Below, piece by piece: positions 20,346 through 29,673 of a DNA stretch of 64,000 nt; position 1 is the first letter of the stretch; each line of letters opens with the position of its first letter. The notes beneath the pieces are model-generated. The model saw only the letters and a program-made list of their open reading frames with translations, was not told where the DNA came from and searched no databases. This DNA comes from an uncultured Carboxylicivirga sp. GTDB taxonomy: Bacteria; Bacteroidota; Bacteroidia; Bacteroidales; Marinilabiliaceae. The position numbers and the translations under genes are program-made. The stretch spans positions 1,240,001-1,304,000 of the forward strand of contig CANNEA010000002.1 of the NCBI GenBank assembly GCA_947503525.1. The letters are read 5' to 3'.

Positions 20346-23300
20346 ATGGGAAGACAAATATTATTTATGTCAAGGATTTGGAAAAGGTTGGCCTTTGTGT
20401 GGATAACTATGCTGTTTTTGTGTAGTAATGGAATGAATGATGTTGTTGCTCAAGTTAAAAATGTTGAGCAATTCTCCATAAGTGAAGGTTTATCAAATAG
20501 TAACGTAACTTCAATTTTTCAGGATAGCCGAGGGTTTATTTGGATTGGTACTTTAGATGGCTTAAATCGCTATGATGGTTATGGATTTAGTCTGTATCGA
20601 CACAACCCTGTTGATTCAACTTCTATCGTTGGTAATTCTATTCAGTCAATTGTTGAAAGTCCTAACGGCGATATCTGGATTGGTACAGAGAATAGCGGAA
20701 TAGCCATTTGGAAAAGAGAATCAGGGCAGTTTCATAATATAAATATCAACATAGAGCCATTTAATTCTCTTAAAGAATGTGGTGTTTTTGGGATGCGTGC
20801 TGTTGGTGATGAGATTTGGGTTAAAACAAGAAATTATATTGTTAGTATCGATCAAAACCTTAAGGACTTTGCCTATTATGGACATTATTCCTCAGTGTTT
20901 AAAACGGGATCCGGTAATTGTTACCCAATTATTCCTAATCAGAACAATCTGTGGGTAGGATCTAAAGATGGTTTACATCAATTTGATCTCAATCAAAAAA
21001 CATTTAATCGAATTGCTTTTCGCTCCGAGGATTTAAAGAATGAAATAACGGATTTAATACCGCTTAATGATACAAGCCTTGTATTGTCAACATTGTCGGA
21101 GATTTCAATATTCGATATAAAAAGTGATGTTATTGAGAGTGTTTATCCTAATTCAATATGGGACGAAGGCACCAATATTAATTGTCTGCTGAAAAACAAT
21201 GATCAGATTTGGGTTGGGACTTCCGATGGGCTTTTAAGGTCTGAGTATCCTTATACCTCCTTTGATAAATATGAGGTTAATTTAGTTGGCGATAAAGAAC
21301 TTAAGAATATCACATCTATCCTTATCGATCACAGCGAGATAATGTGGATAGGTACAAAACAAGATGGCTTATTTAAAATTGACCGTAAACCACCGAAGTT
21401 CTCATCAATTACAAAAAGTGGTGGTGAATTCCCATTCAATAGTTACGATTTTGAATCGGTATATGTTGATGACGAAAACTTAATGTGGTTAGGTACAGCT
21501 GATAGAGGTATTTACTGTATTAATAATGAACGAAACGATTTTAAGCACTATCCCATATATCCGATTTACAGTAAGGATGCTGACCCTACGGTATACGCCA
21601 TTGTAAAGGATAAAAACCAAACCATTTGGTTTGGCACCAGCAATGGAATATTTGTTAAAAAGGCTAATGATAATCGGGTAATTGAATTCGATTATGCTGA
21701 TAGCCCTGAATTTAAGACCTTACTGAAGTCTAATAAAGTTAATGATATTCTACAAGACCAACTTGGTAATATATGGTTTGCTACACAATTCGGTTTATAT
21801 CGATACAATGGACGCAGTTTAGCTAGTTTTTTTGCTGATGATGACAACGAAGCCAGCTTGTGTGATGATAATATAAATACCCTGTTTGAGGACAATGAGG
21901 GTTGGATTTGGATCGGTACCAACAATGGTGTAAATATATTTAATGTAGCCGAGGAAAATTTCAGTAGAATAAGAAATGATGAGAATGCTGAAATGAAAAT
22001 AAGTCACAACATCATTCTCTCTTTTGCACAGGATTTGGATAGTCGTATTGTTATAGGAACACAATCCGGATTGTCCTTTTATGACAAGAAAAATAGAGTG
22101 CCTGGCTTTTATGCTGGCAATACTGAATTGACAACAAGTAAAATATACTCGGTATTGATCGATGGATACAATCGTATCTGGATGAGCTCCGGGAAAGGCA
22201 TTTCTTTTTTAATTAAGGATGAAACTCTTTTTAGGTTTAATGAAAAAGATGGAGTTCCTGATTTCAACTTTAATAATGATGCATCATTCAATAATGACAA
22301 GGAGTTATATTTTGCAGGAGATAAGGGATTAACTATCATTCGTCCTGATTCGATACAACAAAATCTAAATAAACCGGAGGTTGTTATTACAAGTGTTAGT
22401 GTAAAGCAAAAGGGTAAGCTGATTGCCAGTCATCATGGGGATATTGAAGAAGTTGAGATTAGGTATCGAAGAAACTCTTCTGTGCGAGTTGAATTTGCAG
22501 CTATGGAGTTTACTAATCCTCTGTATAACTCATATAAAGTTTTTCTTGAAGGATACGATGATAATTGGCGTCCGGTAACTAATGCGAATTACGTTGATTT
22601 CTCTAATTTATCGGCAGGCACTTATAATCTGAAGATTACGGGGGCCAATAGTGATTTTGTTTGGAATAATGAAGCAACTGAGTTATCCATAATTATAGAT
22701 CCACCACTCTGGATGTCGAACTATGCCTATGCATTCTATGTTATCTTCGGTATATTTTTGATTCAAACACTAATTAATTATCGAATCCGCAATTACCGAA
22801 ATGCATATAAAGCCCTGCAAGAAAAGGCCGATGATAAAAAGAAGATCGAAGTTCAGAAAGAAACTCTATCAAATATCAATCAGAGCTTAACCGATAGTAT
22901 TAGTTACGCGAAGCGGATTCAGGAAGCAATGATTCCTTCGGAACAAATGGTGAAAGCTATTTTCAACGAGGCCTTTGTATATTTTCGTCCAAAGGATATT
23001 GTAAGTGGAGATTTTTACTGGACTTACAGAAATAAAGATAAAGTATTTGTGGCGGCAGTGGATTGCACGGGGCATGGAGTGCCGGGTGCTTTCATGTCGA
23101 TAATAGGATTTGATTTACTAAAAAACATTGTTGAACTGCAAGGTATCGAATGTCCGGCTAAGGTCTTAAATGCGCTTAATGCAGAAGTGGTTTCAACCTT
23201 TAGCAATAATGGCGAGGCAACCGATAATAAACGCAATGTGAATGACGGAATGGACTTGGCCATTATTTCCTATGATAAGCTTAATGGAAAGATTGAGTTT

Positions 23301-23654
23301 GCTGGGGCGATGAATCCGATCTATATTATTCGTGACAACGAAATTATTGTTCATAAAGGTGATCGTTTCCCAATTGGATTTAAGGGACGAGGTGAGGAAG
23401 TGAAGTTTACTAAAAAAGAAATTCCGGTATTTGCGAATGATATAGTTTATTTATTCTCCGATGGATATGCTGACCAGTTTGGTGGACCTGAAGGTAAGAA
23501 GTTTAAATACCGTAGATTTAGGCATCTGTTGTTGAATATCCACAAACTTCCGATAGAAGATCAAAAGTCTATTCTCCATCAAAAGATGGAAGAATGGATG
23601 GGTAGTGAACATGAGCAAATTGATGATATCCTTTTAATGGGGTTAAAGATTTAA
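20346..23654 (+). CDS. Periplasmic propeller sensor with SpoIIE-type phosphatase output
   Basis: The product (1102 residues from ATG 20346) begins with a signal-type segment, then about 650 residues of beta-propeller repeats of the two-component regulator propeller type (recurrent WIGT..GL, for example SRGFIWIGTLDGLNRYDGYGF). A Y_Y_Y domain follows (about 715-782), then one membrane helix (about 791-812), a short coiled coil, and a PP2C/SpoIIE domain (about 865-1100) with metal-binding aspartates in SGDFYW, AAVDCTGHGVPGAFMS and LFSDGYADQFGG. It probably senses an extracytoplasmic ligand and dephosphorylates a cytoplasmic serine/threonine target such as an anti-sigma antagonist; the partner is not in the window. 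The frame is open further up to a GTG at 20280; ATG 20367 is another possible start. Confidence 0.9.
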   Translation: MGRQILFMSRIWKRLAFVWITMLFLCSNGMNDVVAQVKNVEQFSISEGLSNSNVTSIFQDSRGFIWIGTLDGLNRYDGYGFSLYRHNPVDSTSIVGNSIQSIVESPNGDIWIGTENSGIAIWKRESGQFHNININIEPFNSLKECGVFGMRAVGDEIWVKTRNYIVSIDQNLKDFAYYGHYSSVFKTGSGNCYPIIPNQNNLWVGSKDGLHQFDLNQKTFNRIAFRSEDLKNEITDLIPLNDTSLVLSTLSEISIFDIKSDVIESVYPNSIWDEGTNINCLLKNNDQIWVGTSDGLLRSEYPYTSFDKYEVNLVGDKELKNITSILIDHSEIMWIGTKQDGLFKIDRKPPKFSSITKSGGEFPFNSYDFESVYVDDENLMWLGTADRGIYCINNERNDFKHYPIYPIYSKDADPTVYAIVKDKNQTIWFGTSNGIFVKKANDNRVIEFDYADSPEFKTLLKSNKVNDILQDQLGNIWFATQFGLYRYNGRSLASFFADDDNEASLCDDNINTLFEDNEGWIWIGTNNGVNIFNVAEENFSRIRNDENAEMKISHNIILSFAQDLDSRIVIGTQSGLSFYDKKNRVPGFYAGNTELTTSKIYSVLIDGYNRIWMSSGKGISFLIKDETLFRFNEKDGVPDFNFNNDASFNNDKELYFAGDKGLTIIRPDSIQQNLNKPEVVITSVSVKQKGKLIASHHGDIEEVEIRYRRNSSVRVEFAAMEFTNPLYNSYKVFLEGYDDNWRPVTNANYVDFSNLSAGTYNLKITGANSDFVWNNEATELSIIIDPPLWMSNYAYAFYVIFGIFLIQTLINYRIRNYRNAYKALQEKADDKKKIEVQKETLSNINQSLTDSISYAKRIQEAMIPSEQMVKAIFNEAFVYFRPKDIVSGDFYWTYRNKDKVFVAAVDCTGHGVPGAFMSIIGFDLLKNIVELQGIECPAKVLNALNAEVVSTFSNNGEATDNKRNVNDGMDLAIISYDKLNGKIEFAGAMNPIYIIRDNEIIVHKGDRFPIGFKGRGEEVKFTKKEIPVFANDIVYLFSDGYADQFGGPEGKKFKYRRFRHLLLNIHKLPIEDQKSILHQKMEEWMGSEHEQIDDILLMGLKI

Positions 23655-23761
23655 GCTGCTATAATTATTATTGATGTCCATATGCTTATAGAAGTATTCT
23701 TGCTGGACAATTAATCAGATCAAATTCTACCATAACTAATAGTTATAAGTCGTAATTACAG

Positions 23762-23793
23762 CAATAAAAAAGGCTAATCGAATGATTAGCCTT
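23762..23793 (-). terminator. Intrinsic terminator of the hybrid histidine kinase gene
   Basis: AAGGCTAATC at 23770-23779 and GATTAGCCTT at 23784-23793 form a perfect stem with a GAAT loop. On the minus strand the stem is followed by TTTTTATT, so it terminates the leftward kinase gene; on the plus strand no T-run follows directly. Confidence 0.85.
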
Positions 23794-23813
23794 GATGTTT
23801 TGGCAGCATTATT

Positions 23814-25556
23814 TTATGAACTTAAGTGCTGTTTAATCTTTTTAATTAGATCTTCCGGCTGAAACGGTTTACTTATGTAATCGTCCATACCTACAGTTAG
23901 GCATTTTTCTTTATCCTCAGGAAATGCATTTGCCGTAACCGCAATAATAGGTGTATGCGTTCCAGAACTTTTCTCGATCTCTCTTATTTTTTGTGTGGCC
24001 TTGAAGCCATCCATAATTGGCATCTGAACGTCCATTAGAATTAGGTCGTATTTTGCCTTTCCAAACTTATCCAAAGCTTCCTTACCGTTAAAGGCAACTT
24101 CTATTTTTTGAACTTCATTTTTAATGTAGAGAATAATAATCTGCTGATTCGAGAAGTTATCTTCTACTAGTAAGATGTTTGCATCAGCAATGTCAACTTT
24201 TGGTTTGAAAAAATTGGCGCTCTGTTTGGTGTGTTCTTTAATGGATTCAATGGATGTGCTCTTCAGGTTTTCCTTGAAGGTTGCTGAGAATTCCAAAGCT
24301 GTATTAACTGATCCCGGGAATATTTCAAGGAAATTCCCATCCATTTCAATGATTTTCTGAGTAATGCCTAAATCAAGAAGGTTGATGTATTTTGACGTAT
24401 TTAATCGTATGATTTCTTGAGAATAAATGGCCTCTTCCTTTAATTCATCTTTGGGTAAAGGTACAATGGTATTACTAACGATTCTGAATTTAAGAACCAG
24501 TTTGTCGGGTAATGTTTCTTTTCTGGTAACCTCAATAGTAACATGTTTATCTTTAGCCTTATTGTATTTTAATATGCTGTTTAGCAAATTCATAAATATC
24601 TGCTTCACTTTAATGCTATTTCCTATAAGACTGGTTGGTATATCCGCCGAAAGCGATAAGCTAAATTTCTTCTTATCATTCTCATCCTGAAAAAGCTTAA
24701 TCGTATTATTTATGGTCGAATACAGATTAAAGCTGATTTCTTCATCGGGTATTTGACTAAAATTAGTTGTTGTAGCAGCTACCATGCTGTTAACAACGTT
24801 TACCAGATTATTTGAAGAAGCGTGAATGGTATTAATGTAATCACGCTGATCATCGGATAAATTGGTTTTTTCCAGAATGTCAATAATTCCGGTGATATTA
24901 CTTAATGGGGTACGTATCTGATGCGATAATTTGGAAATTAATTCTTCCTGTGTTTTGTTAAAATTCTGTGAATTCAACATGTGTAATTCCTTATTCAAAA
25001 TTACCTCAGAGAAAGAATGATATACCGCATAGGATACCACATTCATTGCTAAGTAGAAACCGGAAAAAATTATCTTTTCTATAAGGCTATACTTATGTGC
25101 TATTGGAATGTATGATGAGATTAAAAACAAGTATACGATTGTTGCAATAAAAAATATAATCGAAATAATTGATCCTTTTTTCTTACCTAACAAAGCAAAT
25201 GCAAAAATGGGAAATAAAACAGTCCAGATAATACTTAAGCCCGAAGTACCACCAATAACAATGAAGTAGATAAATGTTAATATGGCAAAAAAGGCGAATG
25301 AGTTTTTAACTGCAGGAGTTTGCGTTTTTCGTCCCAAATATAAAAAGTGAAATGCAAATATTAAACTCATTATAAGTTGTGGTAATGCATAGAAGGTTTG
25401 TTCGGTTAGAAGAGTGTAAATGCCCTCTGAGAAGACGATTAGGAATAAAACAAAGCTGATAAGGTTAATAATCATTACCGGAAACTGTTCTTCCATTTCC
25501 ACCTTTTCATCCTTGTCAAAATTGAATATAGAGAGTATTTTATTCAGAATCGTCAT
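23814..25556 (-). CDS. Membrane-bound hybrid histidine kinase with degenerate ATPase domain
   Basis: The 580-residue product has a hydrophobic N-terminal half with about six membrane helices (residues 25-200), a HisKA domain with the phospho-acceptor His212 in KLSHQIRTPLSN, a HATPase-like domain (about 290-430) and a C-terminal receiver with Asp509 in LILMDVQMPIMDG. The N-box is recognisable (QIFMNLLNSILKYN), but the G1 box DxGxG is missing and G2 is reduced to DLGITQKI, so ATP binding looks impaired. The receiver is intact, with the lysine in ISKPFQ. It may work as a phosphotransfer protein or sensor partner rather than as an autokinase. It is transcribed divergently from the 25865 gene, alone. 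Confidence 0.88.
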   Translation of the reverse strand: MTILNKILSIFNFDKDEKVEMEEQFPVMIINLISFVLFLIVFSEGIYTLLTEQTFYALPQLIMSLIFAFHFLYLGRKTQTPAVKNSFAFFAILTFIYFIVIGGTSGLSIIWTVLFPIFAFALLGKKKGSIISIIFFIATIVYLFLISSYIPIAHKYSLIEKIIFSGFYLAMNVVSYAVYHSFSEVILNKELHMLNSQNFNKTQEELISKLSHQIRTPLSNITGIIDILEKTNLSDDQRDYINTIHASSNNLVNVVNSMVAATTTNFSQIPDEEISFNLYSTINNTIKLFQDENDKKKFSLSLSADIPTSLIGNSIKVKQIFMNLLNSILKYNKAKDKHVTIEVTRKETLPDKLVLKFRIVSNTIVPLPKDELKEEAIYSQEIIRLNTSKYINLLDLGITQKIIEMDGNFLEIFPGSVNTALEFSATFKENLKSTSIESIKEHTKQSANFFKPKVDIADANILLVEDNFSNQQIIILYIKNEVQKIEVAFNGKEALDKFGKAKYDLILMDVQMPIMDGFKATQKIREIEKSSGTHTPIIAVTANAFPEDKEKCLTVGMDDYISKPFQPEDLIKKIKQHLSS

Positions 25557-25640
25557 CGAAGTTATTTATAAATTGTAATTTAAATATACGAAAAAGAGAT
25601 TTAGATTTTATAAAAGCACTAAATAATGTTTTTCTTATAT

Positions 25641-25673
25641 TTTATAGTTGCAAATAGCCTTTATACTCGCAAA
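25641..25673 (-). repeat. Direct repeat upstream of the hybrid kinase gene
   Basis: TTTATAGTTGCAAA (25641-25654) and TTTATACTCGCAAA (25660-25673) differ at two of 14 positions and start 19 bases apart, about two helical turns. They lie 85-117 bases upstream of the kinase start in the roughly 308-base divergent gap 25557-25864. The rest of the gap is AT-rich with no small ORF or RNA that I recognise. Confidence 0.5.
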
Positions 25674-25766
25674 CAGAGATAAATGTTGCACGAATACAAA
25701 GAAATAAAATAATAAAATCCACAGCTTGATTTAGACCACTTTTTATTGAAGACTACTTTTTTTGAA

Positions 25767-25774
25767 TAACTTTG
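25767..25774 (+). promoter_or_regulatory. Candidate -7 element TAACTTTG
   Basis: TAACTTTG fits the TAnnTTTG consensus of the Bacteroidota housekeeping sigma factor. It lies about 90 bases upstream of the 25865 gene; the -33 element is not clear (ATTG about 18 bases upstream). Confidence 0.35.
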
Positions 25775-25864
25775 TCGATAGCGATTTAATGTCGATAATT
25801 GAAACCGTGTAATCGCTAAATTCAATTAAATTGCACATTCTTTCACCAAAAAAACTATAAAGTG

Positions 25865-26716
25865 ATGAAGAGAACGATTTCTGTATTGATGGGGATGTTG
25901 TTGGGCTTAGTTGTAACAAATGCGAAAGAGCACTTGCCAACAGAGAAGGATTATCAAACCTTTTTGAAGAGCAAAACATTAGTAGTAATGGATAATAACC
26001 CGATGAGTGATTTTAATTTTAAGATCAAAGAGGTTATGAAAAATGTATGGACCTTAACTGAATATGATTTCATAACAGAGCAGGAGTTTGAGGATAAAAA
26101 AAGTGATTCGTCTTATTCGTTTCTTTTATCTACAACGGTAACTTTTTCCGTTGATAAAACTAAAGCCAGATATACGTTTTTAAGCCTTTTATTGGGCGAA
26201 TCAGAATCGGCAGTTCGTGATATGCCTGATCTTTGTTCTATTCCATTATCCTACCTTAGAGTAGAGGATGACAGCTATGCTTATAAAATGGATGCTTTTG
26301 TAAGATTTATACAAGATCATGTCAACTTGATGGTGGCTCAACCCAACTTAATAAAGTCGAATGTATTCAAGCATTACAATAAAAACATTCAAAGTCTAAA
26401 GAATAAGACTTTATTATTGGTAAAAGATGATTTATCCTCAGATGTGAATACTCAACAAAAAATTCAAAAGTCATACCCATACGATATCAAGATTGTTACT
26501 CAGGAGGAAGTAGAAACAGCCATCGAAGCTAAAGATCCTAATATTGTATTTCTACATAAGGTTGGACCTGAAGGAACGAAATATAAAGCCAGGTGTTATA
26601 AAATCCTAATTGGAGCTGCTGATTCACGTTTCTACTATTTCGATTATCACATGGTAAGTAAGAAAAAGCCTGATGGATTATTGGAGAGTGATCTCAAACG
26701 CATGAGTTCGAAATAA
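25865..26716 (+). CDS. Secreted protein of unknown function, upstream of ettA
   Basis: The 283-residue product starts at ATG 25865 (the frame continues one codon to a GTG). It has a signal peptide (MKRTISVLMGMLLGLVVTNA) and a soluble remainder with alternating charged and hydrophobic stretches, no further membrane helix and no lipobox. I do not recognise a catalytic motif. There are two related-looking segments beginning KTLVVMDNN and KTLLLVKDD, which suggest an internal duplication of an alpha/beta unit. It lies 15 bases upstream of ettA and is probably co-transcribed with it. Likely periplasmic; function unknown. Confidence 0.8.
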   Translation: MKRTISVLMGMLLGLVVTNAKEHLPTEKDYQTFLKSKTLVVMDNNPMSDFNFKIKEVMKNVWTLTEYDFITEQEFEDKKSDSSYSFLLSTTVTFSVDKTKARYTFLSLLLGESESAVRDMPDLCSIPLSYLRVEDDSYAYKMDAFVRFIQDHVNLMVAQPNLIKSNVFKHYNKNIQSLKNKTLLLVKDDLSSDVNTQQKIQKSYPYDIKIVTQEEVETAIEAKDPNIVFLHKVGPEGTKYKARCYKILIGAADSRFYYFDYHMVSKKKPDGLLESDLKRMSSK

Positions 26717-26731
26717 GTAAATTAATATATA

Positions 26732-28420
26732 ATGTCTGACGATAAGAAGATAATATTTAGTATGGTGGGGGTGAGTAAAACCTTTCCTCCACAAAAGAAG
26801 GTTTTGAATAATATTTACCTGTCCTTTTTCTATGGAGCAAAAATAGGAATTATTGGCTTGAATGGATCTGGTAAATCTACACTGCTAAAGATTATAGCCG
26901 GAGTTGAACAGAATTACGAAGGCGAGGTTGTGTTTTCTCAGGGATATTCGGTTGGTTATCTCGAACAAGAGCCAAAACTAGATGAATCTAAAACGGTTAA
27001 GCAAATAGTTGAAGAGGGTGTTCAGGAGGTTGTTGATGTATTGAAAGCCTATGAGCTCGTTAATGAACGATTTGGAGATCCCGAAGTACTGGAGGACCCG
27101 GATAAGATGCAAGCTTTAATGGATGAGCAAGCCGTTCTTCAAGAGAAAATAGATCAGCATGATGCCTGGAATTTGGATTCGAAGCTTGAGCGTGCTATGG
27201 ATGCCTTGCGCTGTCCACCGGAAGATCAAAATGTTGGCGTGTTATCAGGAGGTGAAAAAAGGCGAGTTGCGCTTTGCCGTCTATTGCTGCAAGAACCGGA
27301 TATTTTATTGTTAGATGAGCCTACCAACCATTTGGATGCAGAATCGGTGCAATGGCTTGAGCAGCATTTGCAGCAATATAAAGGAACCGTTATAGGTATT
27401 ACTCACGATAGGTACTTCCTGGATAATGTAGCTGGTTGGATCCTGGAGCTGGATAGAGGTGAAGGTATACCATGGCAAGGAAATTACTCATCATGGTTAG
27501 ACCAAAAGACCAAGCGTTTAGCTAATGAAGAGAAGCAAGCCTCTAAACGAAGAAAAACTTTAGAGCGTGAATTGGAGTGGGTAAGAATGGCACCTAAAGC
27601 CAGGCAGGCTAAGAGTAAGGCCCGATTAAGTGCCTATGATAGTTTGCTTAAAGAAGATGTGAAGGAAAAAGAGGAAAAACTGGAGATATTTATTCCCAAC
27701 GGACCTCGATTGGGTGATAAAGTGATTCAAGCTGAAGGCGTGGCAAAAGGCTATGACGATAAACTCTTGTTTGAAGATTTGAATTTCACCTTGCCTAAAA
27801 ATGGCATTGTGGGGGTTATTGGACCGAATGGGGCTGGTAAAACTACCTTGTTTCGTTTGATCATGAAACTGGAAGAGGCTAATGCCGGTAATTTTGACGT
27901 TGGAGAAACCGTTAAAGTTGGTTATGTCGATCAGAGTCATGATGATATTATTCCGGGAAAGACAGTATATGAGGTGATTTCACAAGGTGAAGAAACCATT
28001 AAAATGGGAGGTAAGGAATTAAATGCCCGTGCCTATTTATCACGTTTTAATTTTTCAGGAAGTGATCAGCAAAAGAAATGTGAAATCTTATCCGGTGGTG
28101 AACGAAATCGATTACATTTAGCCATGGCCTTGAAGGAAGAAGGCAATGTGTTATTGTTGGATGAACCTACAAATGATATTGATGTAAATACATTAAGAGC
28201 CTTAGAAGAAGGCTTGGAGTCATTTGCAGGATGTGCTGTTGTAATATCTCACGACCGTTGGTTTCTGGATAGAGTGGCCACTCATATTATGGCTTTCGAA
28301 GGAGATTCTAAGATTCACTATTTTGAAGGATCGTATTCTGATTATGAAGAAAACAAAAAGAGACGATTGGGTGATGATACACCACATCGTATCAGATATA
28401 AGAAACTGATCAAAGATTAA
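26732..28420 (+). CDS. ettA: Energy-dependent translational throttle protein EttA (ABC-F)
   Basis: The 562-residue soluble protein has two ABC ATPase domains: Walker A motifs GLNGSGKST and GPNGAGKTT, signatures LSGGEKRR and LSGGERNR, and Walker B LLLDEPTNHLD and LLLDEPTNDID. The linker between them (about 250-310) is the charged P-site tRNA interaction motif that defines ABC-F factors, and the text YLEQEPKLD matches the EttA subgroup. EttA binds the ribosomal E site and gates the first elongation step according to the ATP/ADP ratio. It has no membrane partner, as expected. Its stop codon overlaps that of the convergent cyclase gene. Confidence 0.95.
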   Translation: MSDDKKIIFSMVGVSKTFPPQKKVLNNIYLSFFYGAKIGIIGLNGSGKSTLLKIIAGVEQNYEGEVVFSQGYSVGYLEQEPKLDESKTVKQIVEEGVQEVVDVLKAYELVNERFGDPEVLEDPDKMQALMDEQAVLQEKIDQHDAWNLDSKLERAMDALRCPPEDQNVGVLSGGEKRRVALCRLLLQEPDILLLDEPTNHLDAESVQWLEQHLQQYKGTVIGITHDRYFLDNVAGWILELDRGEGIPWQGNYSSWLDQKTKRLANEEKQASKRRKTLERELEWVRMAPKARQAKSKARLSAYDSLLKEDVKEKEEKLEIFIPNGPRLGDKVIQAEGVAKGYDDKLLFEDLNFTLPKNGIVGVIGPNGAGKTTLFRLIMKLEEANAGNFDVGETVKVGYVDQSHDDIIPGKTVYEVISQGEETIKMGGKELNARAYLSRFNFSGSDQQKKCEILSGGERNRLHLAMALKEEGNVLLLDEPTNDIDVNTLRALEEGLESFAGCAVVISHDRWFLDRVATHIMAFEGDSKIHYFEGSYSDYEENKKRRLGDDTPHRIRYKKLIKD

Positions 28421-29535
28421 TTCATATTAAAAAGGGGTTTGCTTTTCGAAGTAGCCCCTTCTTTATTAATGGTCAGATCAGGTTTTATAGGCTTATGGAT
28501 ATAGAACATTGGAACTATTCCTTTCCCTTTTACCTTTCGCGGAGTACGATCAATGATAGTATATTTATCAACAACCTTATCTCTGATTTTTTCAGAAATA
28601 TTTATCTGCATAGGTTCGCAAGCATCCTGAAGTCGCGATGCCATATTTACTGTTTCTCCAAAAATGTCAAATGACAAATTGGTTGTACTTACCGAACTGC
28701 AAATTATATCACCACTATAAAGCCCAATTTTTATCTCCCACTTAATGCGATTAGTTTCATTTCGCTTTAAAATGGCTTCCCTTAATTTAACAGCTGCTGT
28801 TACTGCTTCCAGTTCAACGTTTTCAAGTTCATCAAACATGCCGCAAACTGCCATGTAGGCATCTCCGATAGTTTTTATACGCGTGCAATAATGATCTCCA
28901 ATGACTTTGTCAAATTCATTGAATGTATCTTGTAATTCTCTGAGTAATGTTCCTGGTGACATATTACCTGATTTCGAGGTAAAATCCACCATGTCAACAA
29001 ACATAACAACATTATTTCTATAGCGCTTGGGAGGCACTGATCCGTATTCTTTAATTTGCATTAAGATGGGCTCAGGTAGAATAGATCTTAATATTGAATC
29101 GTTCTTATGATTTGTCAAAATTAACTGATTCCTTTGATCTTTAAGGTTTCTAATGGTTGATGACAATGTCATGGCTGCATTAACACGAGCCATTAATTCC
29201 GTTTCTTCAATAGGTTTGTTTAAGTAGTCGATGGCACCAGTGTCAAGTGCCAGTTTTATGTTATCAGGAGAAGAAGAACCTGAAAGCATTATAATCGGAA
29301 TATCTTTTGTTAATTCGTTTCTTTTAAGATTAGTTACAGCTTGAATACCATTCATTTCAGGCATTTCCCAATCCATAAGAATAAGATCAGGTTTGTGACG
29401 TACCGCTTGTTTACAGGCCTCAATACCATTCCCTGCCGAAAGAATTTCAGCATCAGGCTCACTTCTGCTGATAAGCTCTCCTAGCAAAGCTATAAGAACA
29501 GGTGAATCGTCAACTATCAAGATTTTTTTAGCCAT
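28417..29535 (-). CDS. Response regulator fused to a class III adenylate cyclase
   Basis: The 372-residue product has a receiver domain (residues 3-122; phospho-acceptor Asp55 in LILMDWEMP, Lys107 in LNKPIEE), a short linker helix and a class III nucleotide cyclase domain (about 172-340). The metal-binding aspartates are Asp181 and Asp225, the adenine-specifying pair is Lys221 and Asp290, and Asn297 and Arg301 complete the active site, so it should be an active adenylate cyclase rather than a guanylate cyclase. A phosphorelay output making cAMP is implied; its kinase is unknown (the hybrid kinase at 23814-25556 is nearby but not adjacent). It is convergent with ettA and shares four bases with it at the stop codons. 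Confidence 0.93.
   Translation of the reverse strand: MAKKILIVDDSPVLIALLGELISRSEPDAEILSAGNGIEACKQAVRHKPDLILMDWEMPEMNGIQAVTNLKRNELTKDIPIIMLSGSSSPDNIKLALDTGAIDYLNKPIEETELMARVNAAMTLSSTIRNLKDQRNQLILTNHKNDSILRSILPEPILMQIKEYGSVPPKRYRNNVVMFVDMVDFTSKSGNMSPGTLLRELQDTFNEFDKVIGDHYCTRIKTIGDAYMAVCGMFDELENVELEAVTAAVKLREAILKRNETNRIKWEIKIGLYSGDIICSSVSTTNLSFDIFGETVNMASRLQDACEPMQINISEKIRDKVVDKYTIIDRTPRKVKGKGIVPMFYIHKPIKPDLTINKEGATSKSKPLFNMN
28431..28465. terminator. Bidirectional terminator at the ettA/cyclase junction
   Basis: AAGGGG at 28432-28437 pairs with CCCCTT at 28455-28460, two more pairs extend it, and T-rich tracts follow on both strands (CTTTATT rightward, TTTTT leftward). The stem lies inside the last codons of the cyclase gene. 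Confidence 0.55.
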
Positions 29536-29673
29536 TAATAGTACTCCTGGTGAAATTGGTTCAGATATGTTTACGTAAATAAAGATACATGTTTCAATAT
29601 TGTTAGCTAAATAGCTTATATTATTGACGAATGGATAAAAAAGATATATTAATAACGATTTTGTATTAAAGAC

